Positions 33,032 to 42,168 of a stretch of DNA of 64,000 nt are shown one piece after another. The DNA comes from DATKZM01 sp035527975. GTDB taxonomy: Bacteria; Pseudomonadota; Alphaproteobacteria; JAPULJ01. The first letter of the stretch is position 1, and every line of letters starts with the position of its first letter. The notes under the pieces were generated by a model that ran no database searches, was not told where the DNA came from, and saw only the letters and a program-made list of their open reading frames with translations. The translations under genes and the position numbers were made by a program. The stretch lies in NCBI GenBank assembly GCA_035527975.1, contig DATKZM010000030.1:1-64000 (forward strand). Reading direction: 5' to 3'.

Positions 33032-34780
33032 ATGGGCAAGCGTACGATCGAGGTGGCGAGCACGGGCGAGGCCCTGCTCGAGCTGCTGGCCGACCGCGGC
33101 GTCGACTATATTTTCGGCAATGCCGGGACCGACTTTCCCTCCATCATCGAGGGGCTGTCGAAGGCGGCCGCCGGCCAGTCGCGGGCGCCGATCCCGATCA
33201 CCGTGCCGCATGAAAACCTCGCCGTCTCGATGGCGCACGGTGCCTATCTGGCGACCGGACGGGCTCAGGCGGTGATGCTGCATGTCAATGTCGGCACGGC
33301 GAATGCGATCTGCGGGCTCCTCAATGCCGCACGCGAGGCGATCCCGATGCTGGTTGCCGCCGGGCGCACGCCGATCATGGAGGATGATGTCCTCGGCTCG
33401 CGTAGCGTCTTCATTCATTGGGGCCAGGAGATGTTCGACCAGGCCGGCATGGTGCGCGAGATGGTCAAGTGGGACTACGAGCTGCGCCGCGCCGACCAGA
33501 TCGAGGCCGTGGTGGACCGTGCGCTCACGGTGGCGATGTCGGCGCCGCGCGGCCCGGTCTATCTCACCTTGCCGCGGGAGGTGCTGGCCGATGGGGCGGG
33601 TGCGCTTGCCTACGATTCGCCGAGCCGCCGGACGGCCGCGACCGCCGCGGCGCCCAACACGGAAGCGGTCCGCCGGGCTGCCGGGTGGCTGGCGGCGAGC
33701 GAAAACCCACTCATCGTCACCGGCAGCTTCGGGCGCAATCCGGCCGATGTGCCGGCGTTGGCCGCGCTCGCCGAGGCTTATGCGGTTCCCGTGGTTGGTT
33801 ACCGCGCGCGGTACCTTTTCCTGCCGAGCTACCATCCGATGCATCTGGGCCACGACCCGGGACCGCTGCTGTCGGCCGCCGACACGATCGTGGCGCTCGA
33901 CTGCGACGTGCCCTGGATCCCCAAGCTGCACGACGTGAACCCGGATGCGAAGGTCGTCCATATCGGCGACGACCCGCTCTTTACCAACTATCCGATGCGC
34001 AGCTTCCGGGCCGATCTGGCGATCGCCGGCGATGCGCGGGCCACGCTGGAGGCGCTTTCCTCGGCGCTCGCAGAAGAAACCCACGACCGCGCCAAGTCGA
34101 TCGCCGCGCGGCGGAAATGGATCTCCGCCATGCGCGCCGAGCAGGACGAGGCCAGGAAGGCCGCGCTGGCCGCAACGCCCGACGGCGACCGCGCCACGAT
34201 CGGCTATGTTGCCGCGTGCCTCAACAGGGCGATCGGCAGCGGCGACACGGTGGTGACCGAGACCGCCTTCCCCGTTGGTCTTCTCGACCGCACCGAGCTC
34301 GGCACCTATTTCGGTACCAGCCCGGCGGGCGGGCTCGGCTGGGGGCTGGGCGCGGCGCTGGGCCTCAAGCTCGGCCGCCCCGACCGGCGCGTGATCGCGG
34401 TGGTCGGCGACGGCAGCTACATGTTCGGCAACCCGACCCCGGCGCATTTCGTCAGCGCCGCCAACGAGCTGCCCTTCCTCACCGTGATCCTTAACAACGC
34501 CATGTGGGGCGCGGTGCGTCGCGCCACCCTCAGCATCTATCCCGAAGGTGCCGCGGCCGTTTCGAACCGGGCGCCGCTAACCTACCTGGATCCTGCGCCG
34601 GACTATGAAAAAATCGTCGAGGCCTCGGGCGGCTACGGTGAAAAGGTCGAGCGGGCCAGCGATCTTCCCGCGGCGCTGGAACGCGCGCTCCACGCGGTGG
34701 GCGTCGAGGGCCGTCAGGCGGTGCTCAATGTGCTGACCGCCTACTCCGACGCGGACGCCAAGCGCGATGCCCGGCGCTAG
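33032..34780 (+). CDS. Thiamine-diphosphate-dependent enzyme (acetolactate-synthase/benzoylformate-decarboxylase-like)
   Basis: A 582-residue ThDP enzyme of the pyruvate-decarboxylase/acetolactate-synthase superfamily. The proton-relay glutamate is in VPHENLAVSMAHGAYLATG. The middle domain is 200-335. The ThDP motif starts with VVGDGSYMFGNPTPAHF and ends in VILNNAMWG. FAD-binding residues of true acetolactate synthase are not obvious, and the enzyme may decarboxylate a 2-oxoacid. It lies 20 bp after the TRAP permease, so it probably processes the imported compound. A ribosome site is visible in GGGGGG before the ATG. Confidence 0.88.
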   Translation: MGKRTIEVASTGEALLELLADRGVDYIFGNAGTDFPSIIEGLSKAAAGQSRAPIPITVPHENLAVSMAHGAYLATGRAQAVMLHVNVGTANAICGLLNAAREAIPMLVAAGRTPIMEDDVLGSRSVFIHWGQEMFDQAGMVREMVKWDYELRRADQIEAVVDRALTVAMSAPRGPVYLTLPREVLADGAGALAYDSPSRRTAATAAAPNTEAVRRAAGWLAASENPLIVTGSFGRNPADVPALAALAEAYAVPVVGYRARYLFLPSYHPMHLGHDPGPLLSAADTIVALDCDVPWIPKLHDVNPDAKVVHIGDDPLFTNYPMRSFRADLAIAGDARATLEALSSALAEETHDRAKSIAARRKWISAMRAEQDEARKAALAATPDGDRATIGYVAACLNRAIGSGDTVVTETAFPVGLLDRTELGTYFGTSPAGGLGWGLGAALGLKLGRPDRRVIAVVGDGSYMFGNPTPAHFVSAANELPFLTVILNNAMWGAVRRATLSIYPEGAAAVSNRAPLTYLDPAPDYEKIVEASGGYGEKVERASDLPAALERALHAVGVEGRQAVLNVLTAYSDADAKRDARR

Positions 34781-34811
34781 GGTCTCTTCCCGACCGGGCA
34801 GACAGTGAGTT

Positions 34812-34841
34812 CCCGCTTCCGCCTGCGGGGAATGATTTTTT
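34812..34841 (+). terminator. Possible terminator after the ThDP gene
   Basis: A short GC stem (CCCGC with GCGGG across 8 nt) is followed by AATGATTTTTT. The stem is only 5 bp, so this is a weak candidate. Confidence 0.35.
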
Positions 34842-34893
34842 GCCGTCATCATGCATCAGCATGCATCTTCACCGCGCCTGCGGGCCGGTGCCG

Positions 34894-34934
34894 TTTCCAC
34901 GCAAGTGGAAAATGCGCTAGCCGGATGCTATGAT
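34894..34934 (+). promoter_or_regulatory. Candidate promoter with overlapping palindrome for the thioesterase gene
   Basis: A perfect 7-bp palindrome (TTTCCAC, GCAA, GTGGAAA; 34894-34911) lies 17 bp before a -10-like TATGAT at 34929-34934. This is in front of the thioesterase start at 34961. The palindrome covers the expected -35 and could be a repressor site. Confidence 0.45.
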
Positions 34935-34960
34935 TACCCGGTTGTGCGAAGGGCGGAGAG

Positions 34961-35434
34961 ATGACCGATGACCCGTTATCCAAAGTGGGCAAGCCTGCGG
35001 CACTGACCGCAGAGCAGACGGCGGCGCTGATCGTCAGGAACCTGCCGTCGGTCGACCATCACGGCGAGGTCGTTGAGGCAGTCGGCGGCGATGCGATCCG
35101 GGTCCGTCTGCCCTTCCGTCCGGAGTTCATGGGCGACGAGCCGTGGCAGGACGGCAGCGGCCGGGTGTTCTCCGGCCCGATGGTGATGGGCTTTGCCGAT
35201 ACGGCGATGTATGGCTGCGTGATCGCGGCCCTGGGCGAGGACGTCATCCCGGTGATGGCCAATTACGCGGTCACCTTCCTGCGCCCGGCGCGCGAGGCCG
35301 ACCTGATCGCCGAGGCCCGCATCGTCCGGCGCGGCGCGCGGCTCCATTATCTCGAATGCTGGCTGACCTCCGACGGCGATCCGGAGCCCTGCGCGCATAT
35401 CACGTCCACCTACAGGGTGACGCACCGGCGCTGA
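34961..35434 (+). CDS. PaaI-like hotdog thioesterase
   Basis: A 157-residue hotdog-fold protein. The hotdog helix carries FSGPMVMGFADTAMYGCV, and the following strands include AVTFLRPAREADLIAEARIVRRG, the usual PaaI/YbgC pattern. It would hydrolyse an acyl- or aryl-CoA, perhaps from the neighbouring pathways. The start has GGCGGAGAG seven bases upstream. It is followed by the FAD oxidoreductase at 98 bp. Confidence 0.85.
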   Translation: MTDDPLSKVGKPAALTAEQTAALIVRNLPSVDHHGEVVEAVGGDAIRVRLPFRPEFMGDEPWQDGSGRVFSGPMVMGFADTAMYGCVIAALGEDVIPVMANYAVTFLRPAREADLIAEARIVRRGARLHYLECWLTSDGDPEPCAHITSTYRVTHRR

Positions 35435-35531
35435 CCGGGCCTTCAGGGAAGCGCATGCGCTGCGTCGAAAGCGCCCGGTTTCGTGGCGGCTTCGGGGTGT
35501 TATTGTCGGCCCTCGCGAAGGGGGAGGGGCC

Positions 35532-36794
35532 ATGAACGCCAAGCGCGGCGAAACCGGAAAACCGCATCACACGATCATCGGCGCCGGTGTCGTCGGCAGC
35601 GCCTGTGCGCTGGCATTGGCGCGCGAGGGCTTTCCGGTCACCATCATCGAGCGCGGCGAGCCGGGGATGGGCGCCTCCTACGGCAATGCCGGCTTCATCC
35701 AGACGGGGACGCCGCTGCCCTTCGCGACCCCCGGTATCCTCGGCCAGTTGCCCAAGCTGCTGTTCGATCCCGAAAGCCCGCTCAAGCTCAGATGGCGTTA
35801 TTTGCCGCGGCTTACGCCGTTTCTTTTGCGCCTGCTGGCGAATGCGAGGGTGAGCAAGGTCGAAGCGAATGCACGCGCGCTGCAGGCGATGCTCGGCCGT
35901 TCGGGCGAGGCGCACCGTGCCATGCTGCATCAGGCCGGAGGCACCGACCTCATTCGGGCGCGCGGGCTGTTGATGGTCTATCCAAACCAGGCGTCGTTCG
36001 ATCATGCGGAATGGGAGGTCGATCTCTTCCGCCGCAACGGTGTGCCGGTCGAGGCGCTGCGTGACGACGCTGTGTGGCAGATGGAGCCGGCGCTCAACCA
36101 TGATTATCGCTGGGCCTATCACCTGCCCGAGACCTTCTACACCGTCGATCCACTCGCCATCACGCAGCGCTATCTGAAGCACGCCCAATTGCATGGCGCC
36201 GAGCTGGTGCGCGACGAGGTGCGCGATATCGAGATGAATTCGGGTGGCCCCTCGGCGCTCATTTGCGCGAGCGGGCGCCGCGACGTCGATCAACTCGTGC
36301 TAGCCGCGGGCATCCAGTCCTTGCCGCTGGCAAAACGCCTGGGGCATTCCGTGCCGATGGAAAGCGCGCGCGGCTATCATTTGATGCTGCCCGAGCCAGG
36401 GGTCGAATTGCAGGCGCCCGTCGTCGATGGCGAGATGCATTTCGGCGTGACCCCGATGCGGGCCGGCGTGCGGTTGGCCGGAACGGTGGAGTTCGCCAGT
36501 GTCGATGCGCCGCCCAACGAGGCCCGCGCGCGCATGCTCTATCCGATGGCCAGGAAGATGATCCCGGACTTGCGCGACGCCGGCGCCGAAAGCTGGATGG
36601 GCCATCGCCCGACCCTGCCCGACAGCCTGCCGATCCTAGGCCCCTCACCGAAGCACGCCAATGTCCTCCTTGCATTCGGCCACGCCTCGCTGGGGCTGAC
36701 CATGGCGGCGGCGACGGGCGAGATCATCGCCAAGCTCGCGGCGGGCGCCGATCCGGGCCTCGACCTCACACCCTACCGGCCCGACCGATTTTAG
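35532..36794 (+). CDS. FAD-dependent oxidoreductase (D-amino-acid dehydrogenase-like)
   Basis: A 420-residue DAO-family flavoenzyme. The FAD dinucleotide loop is HTIIGAGVVGSACALALAREG, with the ribose-binding glutamate in IIERGE. The DadA-type GASYGNAGFIQ follows, and WMGHRPTLPDSLPILGPSP, GHASLGLTMAAATGEI near the C terminus close the FAD pocket. DadA oxidises D-amino acids to 2-oxoacids plus ammonia; close relatives act on proline-like or cyclic amino acids. It lies 16 bp upstream of the AhpD-like gene, and the two are probably cotranscribed. SD GGGGAGGGG precedes the ATG. Confidence 0.85.
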   Translation: MNAKRGETGKPHHTIIGAGVVGSACALALAREGFPVTIIERGEPGMGASYGNAGFIQTGTPLPFATPGILGQLPKLLFDPESPLKLRWRYLPRLTPFLLRLLANARVSKVEANARALQAMLGRSGEAHRAMLHQAGGTDLIRARGLLMVYPNQASFDHAEWEVDLFRRNGVPVEALRDDAVWQMEPALNHDYRWAYHLPETFYTVDPLAITQRYLKHAQLHGAELVRDEVRDIEMNSGGPSALICASGRRDVDQLVLAAGIQSLPLAKRLGHSVPMESARGYHLMLPEPGVELQAPVVDGEMHFGVTPMRAGVRLAGTVEFASVDAPPNEARARMLYPMARKMIPDLRDAGAESWMGHRPTLPDSLPILGPSPKHANVLLAFGHASLGLTMAAATGEIIAKLAAGADPGLDLTPYRPDRF

Positions 36795-36810
36795 CCAGGG
36801 ACACAAACTG

Positions 36811-37425
36811 ATGGCGAAATTCCGCAAGCTCGGCGAGGACGCCGCGGTGCTCGACATCTTCAAGATGAGCCCGGCGGCCGGCGCGCCGCTGCTGCTTCTC
36901 CATGAGGCGATCATGCGCGGGCCCTCGCCGCTCAGCGAAGGCGAGCGCGAGCTCATCTCGGCCTATGTCTGCGGCATTGCCGGCGGCCGCTATTGTCACG
37001 GCGTCCATGCCGAAACCGCCAAGGCCTATGACGATATTCCGGGCGAAGCGGTCGATGCGATGCTGGGCGATCTGGAGAGCGCTGGCTTCCCGCCCAAGAT
37101 ACTGCCGATCCTCCGCATGGCGGGAAAGCTGACCGAGGATCCGGCAAGTTTCAGCGAGGCCGACGCGCGAGACGTCTACGACGCCGGCTGGGACGAGCAA
37201 GCGCTGCACGATGCGATCATGGTCGTCTGCTGCTTCAACTTCATGAGCCGTCTGCTCGAGGGTCACGGCGTCGAGGGCCCTAGTGTCGACGGCCCTAATG
37301 CAGACGGCCCTAATGCAGACGGTAGGCGCGCGCTGTTCGAAGAGCGCGGCAGGCGCTTGAAGGAGGACGGCTATCTGCCGCTGCTGCGCCTGCTTGAACC
37401 GGGCGGCGGGGCGGCTGCGGAGTAG
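36811..37425 (+). CDS. AhpD-like (CMD-fold) protein lacking the first active-site cysteine
   Basis: A 204-residue paralogue of the protein at 2012. The active-site region reads GGRYCHGVHAE: only the second cysteine and the histidine of the CxxC-xxxH signature remain. Peroxidase chemistry of the AhpD type therefore seems lost or changed. A low-complexity insert near residue 155 (GPSVDGPNADGPNADG) reflects a 15-bp tandem repeat in the DNA. It is probably in one operon with the DadA-like oxidase. Confidence 0.8.
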   Translation: MAKFRKLGEDAAVLDIFKMSPAAGAPLLLLHEAIMRGPSPLSEGERELISAYVCGIAGGRYCHGVHAETAKAYDDIPGEAVDAMLGDLESAGFPPKILPILRMAGKLTEDPASFSEADARDVYDAGWDEQALHDAIMVVCCFNFMSRLLEGHGVEGPSVDGPNADGPNADGRRALFEERGRRLKEDGYLPLLRLLEPGGGAAAE

Positions 37426-37467
37426 GGCGGTCGACTTCAAACGGACGATCTCGCCCAAATGCCAAGA

Positions 37468-37576
37468 GCCTCGCCCTGAGCCTGTCGAAGGATGCGGTCG
37501 TTGACGCAGAAAATCGGGTTTGAAAAATCCTGCCGGCGGCTCGGGCCTCGTCCTTCGACAGGCTCAGGATGAGGCC
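37468..37576. repeat. Pair of inverted REP-like units
   Basis: A unit containing CCTGAGCCTGTCGAAGGA (37477-37494 region) recurs in reverse complement as TCCTTCGACAGGCTCAGG (37551-37568 region), about 55 bp apart. The two can fold back on each other after the AhpD-like gene. Similar sequence is widespread as intergenic palindromes in proteobacteria. Confidence 0.7.
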
Positions 37577-37711
37577 CTCTATTGGTGAGGGACATTGGCG
37601 CATATCGAGCCGTATCGCGAGTGATCGTTGCAATCCCAACAGCGCGTCCTATCATCGCGGCAATCTCGATCAACGTGGGCATCTCCGCCCGCGCCGCCCC
37701 CGGAGGCCTAA

Positions 37712-38113
37712 ATGCTGCGCGTCTTCCCTCTGCTCGTCCTCGTGGTTGCCGCCTACAACGCGGTCGTCTTTTTAACCCAGCTATCGCCGACGAGCGCGCT
37801 CTTCGCGATCGGGCTGCCGTCGAAGGATGCGCTGGCCTTTTCGCTCGGCGGCCTCCTGGTCGTGCTCGGCCTGCTGCTGCTCTATGTCGAGATCGTCAAG
37901 GCGACGCGGACCTCCACCGTGGCCGTGGTCGACCATGTGCTGTCGATGGCGGTCTTCGTCGCCGCGCTGCTGGAACTTCTGCTGCTCAAGGGCTTCGGCA
38001 CGCTCACATTCTTCCTGATCGTGCTGATGACCTTCATTGACGTGATCGCGGGCTTCACGGTCACCATCCAGGGCGCGCGACGCGACTTCGGGGTCGATCG
38101 CGGCGGTTACTAG
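37712..38113 (+). CDS. Small membrane protein with four helices, unknown function
   Basis: A 133-residue protein that is nearly all hydrophobic helix: about 4-24, 43-63, 75-95 and 99-121. The C terminus is basic and cytosolic (QGARRDFGVDRGGY). SD GGAGG lies 5 bp before the ATG. No family was recognised. It converges on the UbiD-like gene (8 bp between the stops). Confidence 0.75.
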   Translation: MLRVFPLLVLVVAAYNAVVFLTQLSPTSALFAIGLPSKDALAFSLGGLLVVLGLLLLYVEIVKATRTSTVAVVDHVLSMAVFVAALLELLLLKGFGTLTFFLIVLMTFIDVIAGFTVTIQGARRDFGVDRGGY

Positions 38114-38120
38114 CTCCGCC

Positions 38121-39443
38121 TTATTTCAGGTAGTCCCTGAGGTTGATCGCCTCGGCGCCAGGCACGCGCTTCAGCTCGAACTCGAATTTGCGGTCGAGCG
38201 GCATCGTCGCGTCGATGCCGAGCCGGCCCTTATGGTCACCCTTGGGGTCGCGGTAGAAGCCGGGCCGGTCCTCGATCACGAAGGCGCGGGTATCGGCGCG
38301 GCCGCGCGTGAGATAGGCCCACCAGGCCTCGTTCATGTCGGTGATATCGATATCCTGGTCGACCACGACGACGGCCTTGGAATAGTCGGGATGGGCGTCG
38401 AACGCGGCCATTATGACCTCGCGCGGATGGTCGGCCGACTGCTTGTCGATCTTGACCACCGTGTTGAGCAGGCGCGGGCGGCAGCTCACATCGATGATCC
38501 CCGGCAGCCCGGCCCTGACGAGGTGGCGGTAGATACGCGCCGCGATCGCCGTTTCCAGCGGGCGCATATCCTCCGGCGAGCCGCAGAGGAGCGCGTGGTA
38601 GGTGGGATCGCGGCGGGCGCTGATGCCGCTGATCTCCAGCACCTGGTTGCTGCCGCCCGGCACGTAGTAGCCCATGAACTCGCCGAACGGCCCCTCTGGA
38701 CGGCGCAGGCCTGGCAGCAGGCGGCCTTCGATGACGATTTCGGTGTCGGCGGGCACGGCTAGACCGATATGCGCGCAGGGACGCAACGGGACAGCCTCGC
38801 CTCGTACCATGGCCGCCGCGGAAATTTCGTCGGCTTCGGGGGGGAGTGAGGCACAGGCGGCAAGGAAGATCTCGGGCGCCGTCCCGATCAGCATGGCGAC
38901 TTCCAACGCCTCACCCTGCGCTTCGGCTGCTGCCATCAGCCCGGCGAGATCGTGCGATTCGCCGATGCGGATGCGCAGTTCGGTGTCGCTCACCTGCATG
39001 GCGCGGTGGAAGGAGAGGTTGGCCGTGCTGCTCTCCGGGTGGCGGGCCAGCACGATGCCGGCGGTGATGTAGGGCCCGGCGTCTTTCTCGTGATAGGTGA
39101 CGGCGGGGAGGTCGGAAAGCCTGAGATCGACGAGGTCGCCGGGGTCGGCAAGGCCGATGGACGGCTCGATCGGTTTGGCTTCGAAGGCGTCACTTAACGC
39201 CGACCAGCGCTGCACGAAATTTCCGTCTTCCGTCCCTATCATCTGGCAGAGACGCGTATACGAGCCATAGAGATTGCTCGCCGCCGGCAGGGCGCTGCCC
39301 GTGATCGCGCGAAACAGGAGTGCAGCCTCGCTTTGCCGCTGGGAGGCGGCGACCACGGCGGCAAGCTCGAAGCGCGGATCGACCTCGCGTTCGACGACGC
39401 GTACGTCTCCCTGCCTGACCAGCTCTTCGATGGTTCGCCGCAT
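38121..39443 (-). CDS. UbiD-family decarboxylase
   Basis: A 440-residue prenyl-FMN-dependent (de)carboxylase of the UbiD family. Recognisable segments are SNLYGSYTRLCQMIG, GIVLARHPES-STANLSFHRAMQ, the motif EGPFGEFMGYYVPGG with the conserved glutamate, and the late WWAYLTRGRADTRA-FVIEDRPG. It needs prenylated FMN from a UbiX, which is not in the window. ATG 39443 begins the conserved region; the longer frame overlaps the divergent promoter. It is transcribed away from the hydantoinase operon at 39542, 98 bp away, so shared control is likely. The acid substrate is unknown. Confidence 0.85.
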   Translation of the reverse strand: MRRTIEELVRQGDVRVVEREVDPRFELAAVVAASQRQSEAALLFRAITGSALPAASNLYGSYTRLCQMIGTEDGNFVQRWSALSDAFEAKPIEPSIGLADPGDLVDLRLSDLPAVTYHEKDAGPYITAGIVLARHPESSTANLSFHRAMQVSDTELRIRIGESHDLAGLMAAAEAQGEALEVAMLIGTAPEIFLAACASLPPEADEISAAAMVRGEAVPLRPCAHIGLAVPADTEIVIEGRLLPGLRRPEGPFGEFMGYYVPGGSNQVLEISGISARRDPTYHALLCGSPEDMRPLETAIAARIYRHLVRAGLPGIIDVSCRPRLLNTVVKIDKQSADHPREVIMAAFDAHPDYSKAVVVVDQDIDITDMNEAWWAYLTRGRADTRAFVIEDRPGFYRDPKGDHKGRLGIDATMPLDRKFEFELKRVPGAEAINLRDYLK

Positions 39444-39541
39444 GGGCGCATTGTCCTTTGTGTGGACCCGGTTGTTCGGCCGCTTGCCAGCGGCGGCGGC
39501 ATCGCGACAATGGCACGCAACGCAATAATTTAGCATTGGCC

Positions 39542-41692
39542 ATGGATAAGCGAGAGCCCTCAGCGTCCGGCGCCCGAAATGGCGCAGAAAAATCGAGCGC
39601 ACCGAATGGCGTGCGCATCGGCGTCGATATCGGCGGCACCTTCACCGATGTCGTGCTGGAGGTTGGCGGCGCTCAGCACACGGCGAAGGTGCTGACCACG
39701 CATGATGCGCCCGACCGCGCCGTGATCGAGGGGTTGGCCCGGGCGCGCGAAGCCTCGGGTGTCGCGCCGGGAGATGTCGAGATCATCATCCATGGCACGA
39801 CCCTGGCGACCAACGCCATCATCGAGCGCAAGGGGGCCAAGACCGCGCTGATCACCACCGAGGGCTTTCGCGACGTGATCGAGATGGGCTCGGAAAGCCG
39901 CTTCGACCAATACGACCTCAAAATCGAGAAGCCAGCGCCGTTGGCGCCGCGGCGGCTGCGCTTCGGGATCGCCGAGCGCCTGAGCGTCGCCGGCGATGTG
40001 CTGGTGCCGCTCGACGAGGCGGCATTGGCCAAGCTCGGCCGCAAGCTCAAGACCCTCGGTGTGGAGAGTGCGGCGATCGGCTTCCTGCACAGTTACCAGA
40101 ACCCGGCCCACGAGCGCCGCGCGGCGGAAATCCTGGGGGCGGCTTATCCGGGTCTCATGATCAGCCTGTCCTCGGAGGTGTCCGCCGAGATGCGCGAGTA
40201 TGAGCGCTTCACCACGGCCTGCGCCAACGCTTACGTTAGGCCGTTGATCGCGCGCTATCTCGACCGGCTGGAGGCAGCGCTTCAGGATAACGGCTTTGCC
40301 TGCCCGCTCTTCCTGATGTTGTCCAGCGGCGGGGTGACGCGGCCGGAAACCGCCAAGGCCTTTCCGGTGCGTCTCGTCGAATCGGGTCCGGCGGGCGGTG
40401 CGATCCTGGCGGCGCATATCGCCCGCGAGGCGGGGCTGGGCGCCGTGCTCTCTTTCGATATGGGCGGTACCACGGCGAAGATTTGCCTGATCGACGATGG
40501 CATCCCCCAGCCGGCCCGCGCTTTCGAGGTGGCGCGCGCTTATCGTTTCAAGCCGGGCAGCGGGCTGCCGCTGCGCATCCCGGTGATCGAGATGGTCGAG
40601 ATCGGCGCCGGCGGCGGCTCGATCGCGCGGGTCGATGCGATGAAGCGCATCACCGTCGGCCCCGACAGCGCGGGCTCGGAGCCCGGTCCGGCCTGCTACG
40701 ATCGCGGCGGGCGCGAGCCGACCGTGACCGACGCCGATGTCATGCTCGGCCGCATCGGCGCCGACGGTTTCGCGGGCGGCGCCTACACGCTCGATCCGAA
40801 AAAAGCGGAGGCGGCGCTCAAGGCCCGGATCGGCACGCCGCTTGGCCTCGATGCGGAAACCGCCGCCTGGGGCGTGGCCGAGATGGTCGACGAAAATATG
40901 TCGAACGCCGCGCGCGAGCACGGCACCGAGCGCGGCAAGGACGTGGCCGGACGGGTGCTGATTGCTTTCGGGGGCTCGGCTCCCGTCCATGCCACGCGCA
41001 TCGCCGACAAGCTCGGTATCGACCGGATCCTGGTGCCGGTAGCGGCGGGCGTCGGCTCGGCCGTCGGTTTCCTGCGCGCGCCGGTCGCCTACGAGTTGGC
41101 GCGGACCGCCTATCAACGGCTGGACAGTTTCGCTCCTGCGCTGGTCAATCCGATCCTTGCGGCGATGAGCGCGGAGGCGGCGCGCGTCGTTGCCCTGGGC
41201 GCGCCCGGCCGGGCAAGCACGGAAACCCGCCACGCGTATATGCGCTACCTCGGCCAGGGCCATGAAATTCCAGTGGCAGTGCCGGCGCGCGCGCTGGGGC
41301 CGCAAGACGGTGCCGGGCTGCGGGCGGCCTACGAGGCAGCATACAATGCAAAATACGGCCGGCTCGTCGACGGCGTGGATGTCGAGGTGGTGAGCTGGAT
41401 CGTCACGATCAGCGCCGCGATCGGCGCGCCGGCGGCCATAGCGATGCCGGCGCATGGCACGGCAAAGGCGGTCGGCTCGCGGTTGCTTTTCGACCCGGAG
41501 ACGGGCGACAGCGTGGCGGTCGCGGTCTATGAGCGCGACGCGCTGCCCGTGGGCGCAGCGCTGGAAGGTCCGGCGGTGATCGCCGAGAAGCAGACGACGA
41601 CAGTCGTTCCCGCCCATTTCTCAGCTCATATTGACGCGGCGGGCAATATCGTGCTCGACCGCAAGGCGACACGCGAGGAAAAGCGCGCATGA
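39542..41692 (+). CDS. Hydantoinase/oxoprolinase A-type subunit (first cluster)
   Basis: A 716-residue ATPase of the HyuA/N-methylhydantoinase A/OplA-alpha family. The actin-like fold has phosphate loops in RIGVDIGGTFTDVV and later FDMGGTTAKICL, with HGTTLATNAIIERKGAK and ACANAYVRPLI between. It works with a B subunit to open cyclic amides (hydantoin, lactam, 5-oxoproline) using ATP. Its stop overlaps the MaoC start by 4 bp. A close counterpart lies at 59274. ATG 39542 was chosen since the longer frame overlaps the UbiD promoter. Confidence 0.9.
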   Translation: MDKREPSASGARNGAEKSSAPNGVRIGVDIGGTFTDVVLEVGGAQHTAKVLTTHDAPDRAVIEGLARAREASGVAPGDVEIIIHGTTLATNAIIERKGAKTALITTEGFRDVIEMGSESRFDQYDLKIEKPAPLAPRRLRFGIAERLSVAGDVLVPLDEAALAKLGRKLKTLGVESAAIGFLHSYQNPAHERRAAEILGAAYPGLMISLSSEVSAEMREYERFTTACANAYVRPLIARYLDRLEAALQDNGFACPLFLMLSSGGVTRPETAKAFPVRLVESGPAGGAILAAHIAREAGLGAVLSFDMGGTTAKICLIDDGIPQPARAFEVARAYRFKPGSGLPLRIPVIEMVEIGAGGGSIARVDAMKRITVGPDSAGSEPGPACYDRGGREPTVTDADVMLGRIGADGFAGGAYTLDPKKAEAALKARIGTPLGLDAETAAWGVAEMVDENMSNAAREHGTERGKDVAGRVLIAFGGSAPVHATRIADKLGIDRILVPVAAGVGSAVGFLRAPVAYELARTAYQRLDSFAPALVNPILAAMSAEAARVVALGAPGRASTETRHAYMRYLGQGHEIPVAVPARALGPQDGAGLRAAYEAAYNAKYGRLVDGVDVEVVSWIVTISAAIGAPAAIAMPAHGTAKAVGSRLLFDPETGDSVAVAVYERDALPVGAALEGPAVIAEKQTTTVVPAHFSAHIDAAGNIVLDRKATREEKRA

Positions 41693-42168
41693 GCGAAGTT
41701 TTTGATCCCGAACGCCACCGGCTGGGCGAGGCGCGCGCCTTTGAGGACTTCACCGTTGGCGAGCGTTTCGCATTGCCGTCACGGACCATGACCGAGGGTG
41801 TCTTCGCCGCCTTTCAGGCCGCCTCGGGCGACAACCACCCGATCCATTACGACCGTGAATACTGCCGCCGGCGGGAGCATGGCGATCTGCTGGCCCACGG
41901 CATGCAGACCTTCATCCAGACAGCCGCAGGGGCGGGGCTGTTCCCGCACCTGGTCGACGATGCGCTGATCGGCTTGATCGAGGCCTCGTTCAGGGTCCTG
42001 AAGCCGGTCATTTTGGGCGACACCCTATATGCCGCTCTGGAAGTGGCGGAGCTCACGCCGCAGAACACGACCGGCCTCCTGGCCATGCGCGCCACGGTGC
42101 ACAACCAGGCGGGCGTGCTGGTGATGGAAGGACGGCATGTTTATCTTTTGCGCAAGGGGACAAGCTAG
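41689..42168 (+). CDS. MaoC-like dehydratase/hydratase
   Basis: A 159-residue hotdog hydratase, sandwiched between hydantoinase A and B genes. Characteristic segments are FEDFTVGERFALPSRTMTE, the hydratase-type FQAASGDNHPIHYDREY with catalytic D and H, and HGMQTFIQTAAGAG. It adds water to 2-enoyl-CoA. The ATG overlaps the hydantoinase A stop, and the next ATG follows its stop with no gap. Cotranscription implies that the opened-ring product is handled as a CoA ester. Confidence 0.88.
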   Translation: MSEVFDPERHRLGEARAFEDFTVGERFALPSRTMTEGVFAAFQAASGDNHPIHYDREYCRRREHGDLLAHGMQTFIQTAAGAGLFPHLVDDALIGLIEASFRVLKPVILGDTLYAALEVAELTPQNTTGLLAMRATVHNQAGVLVMEGRHVYLLRKGTS

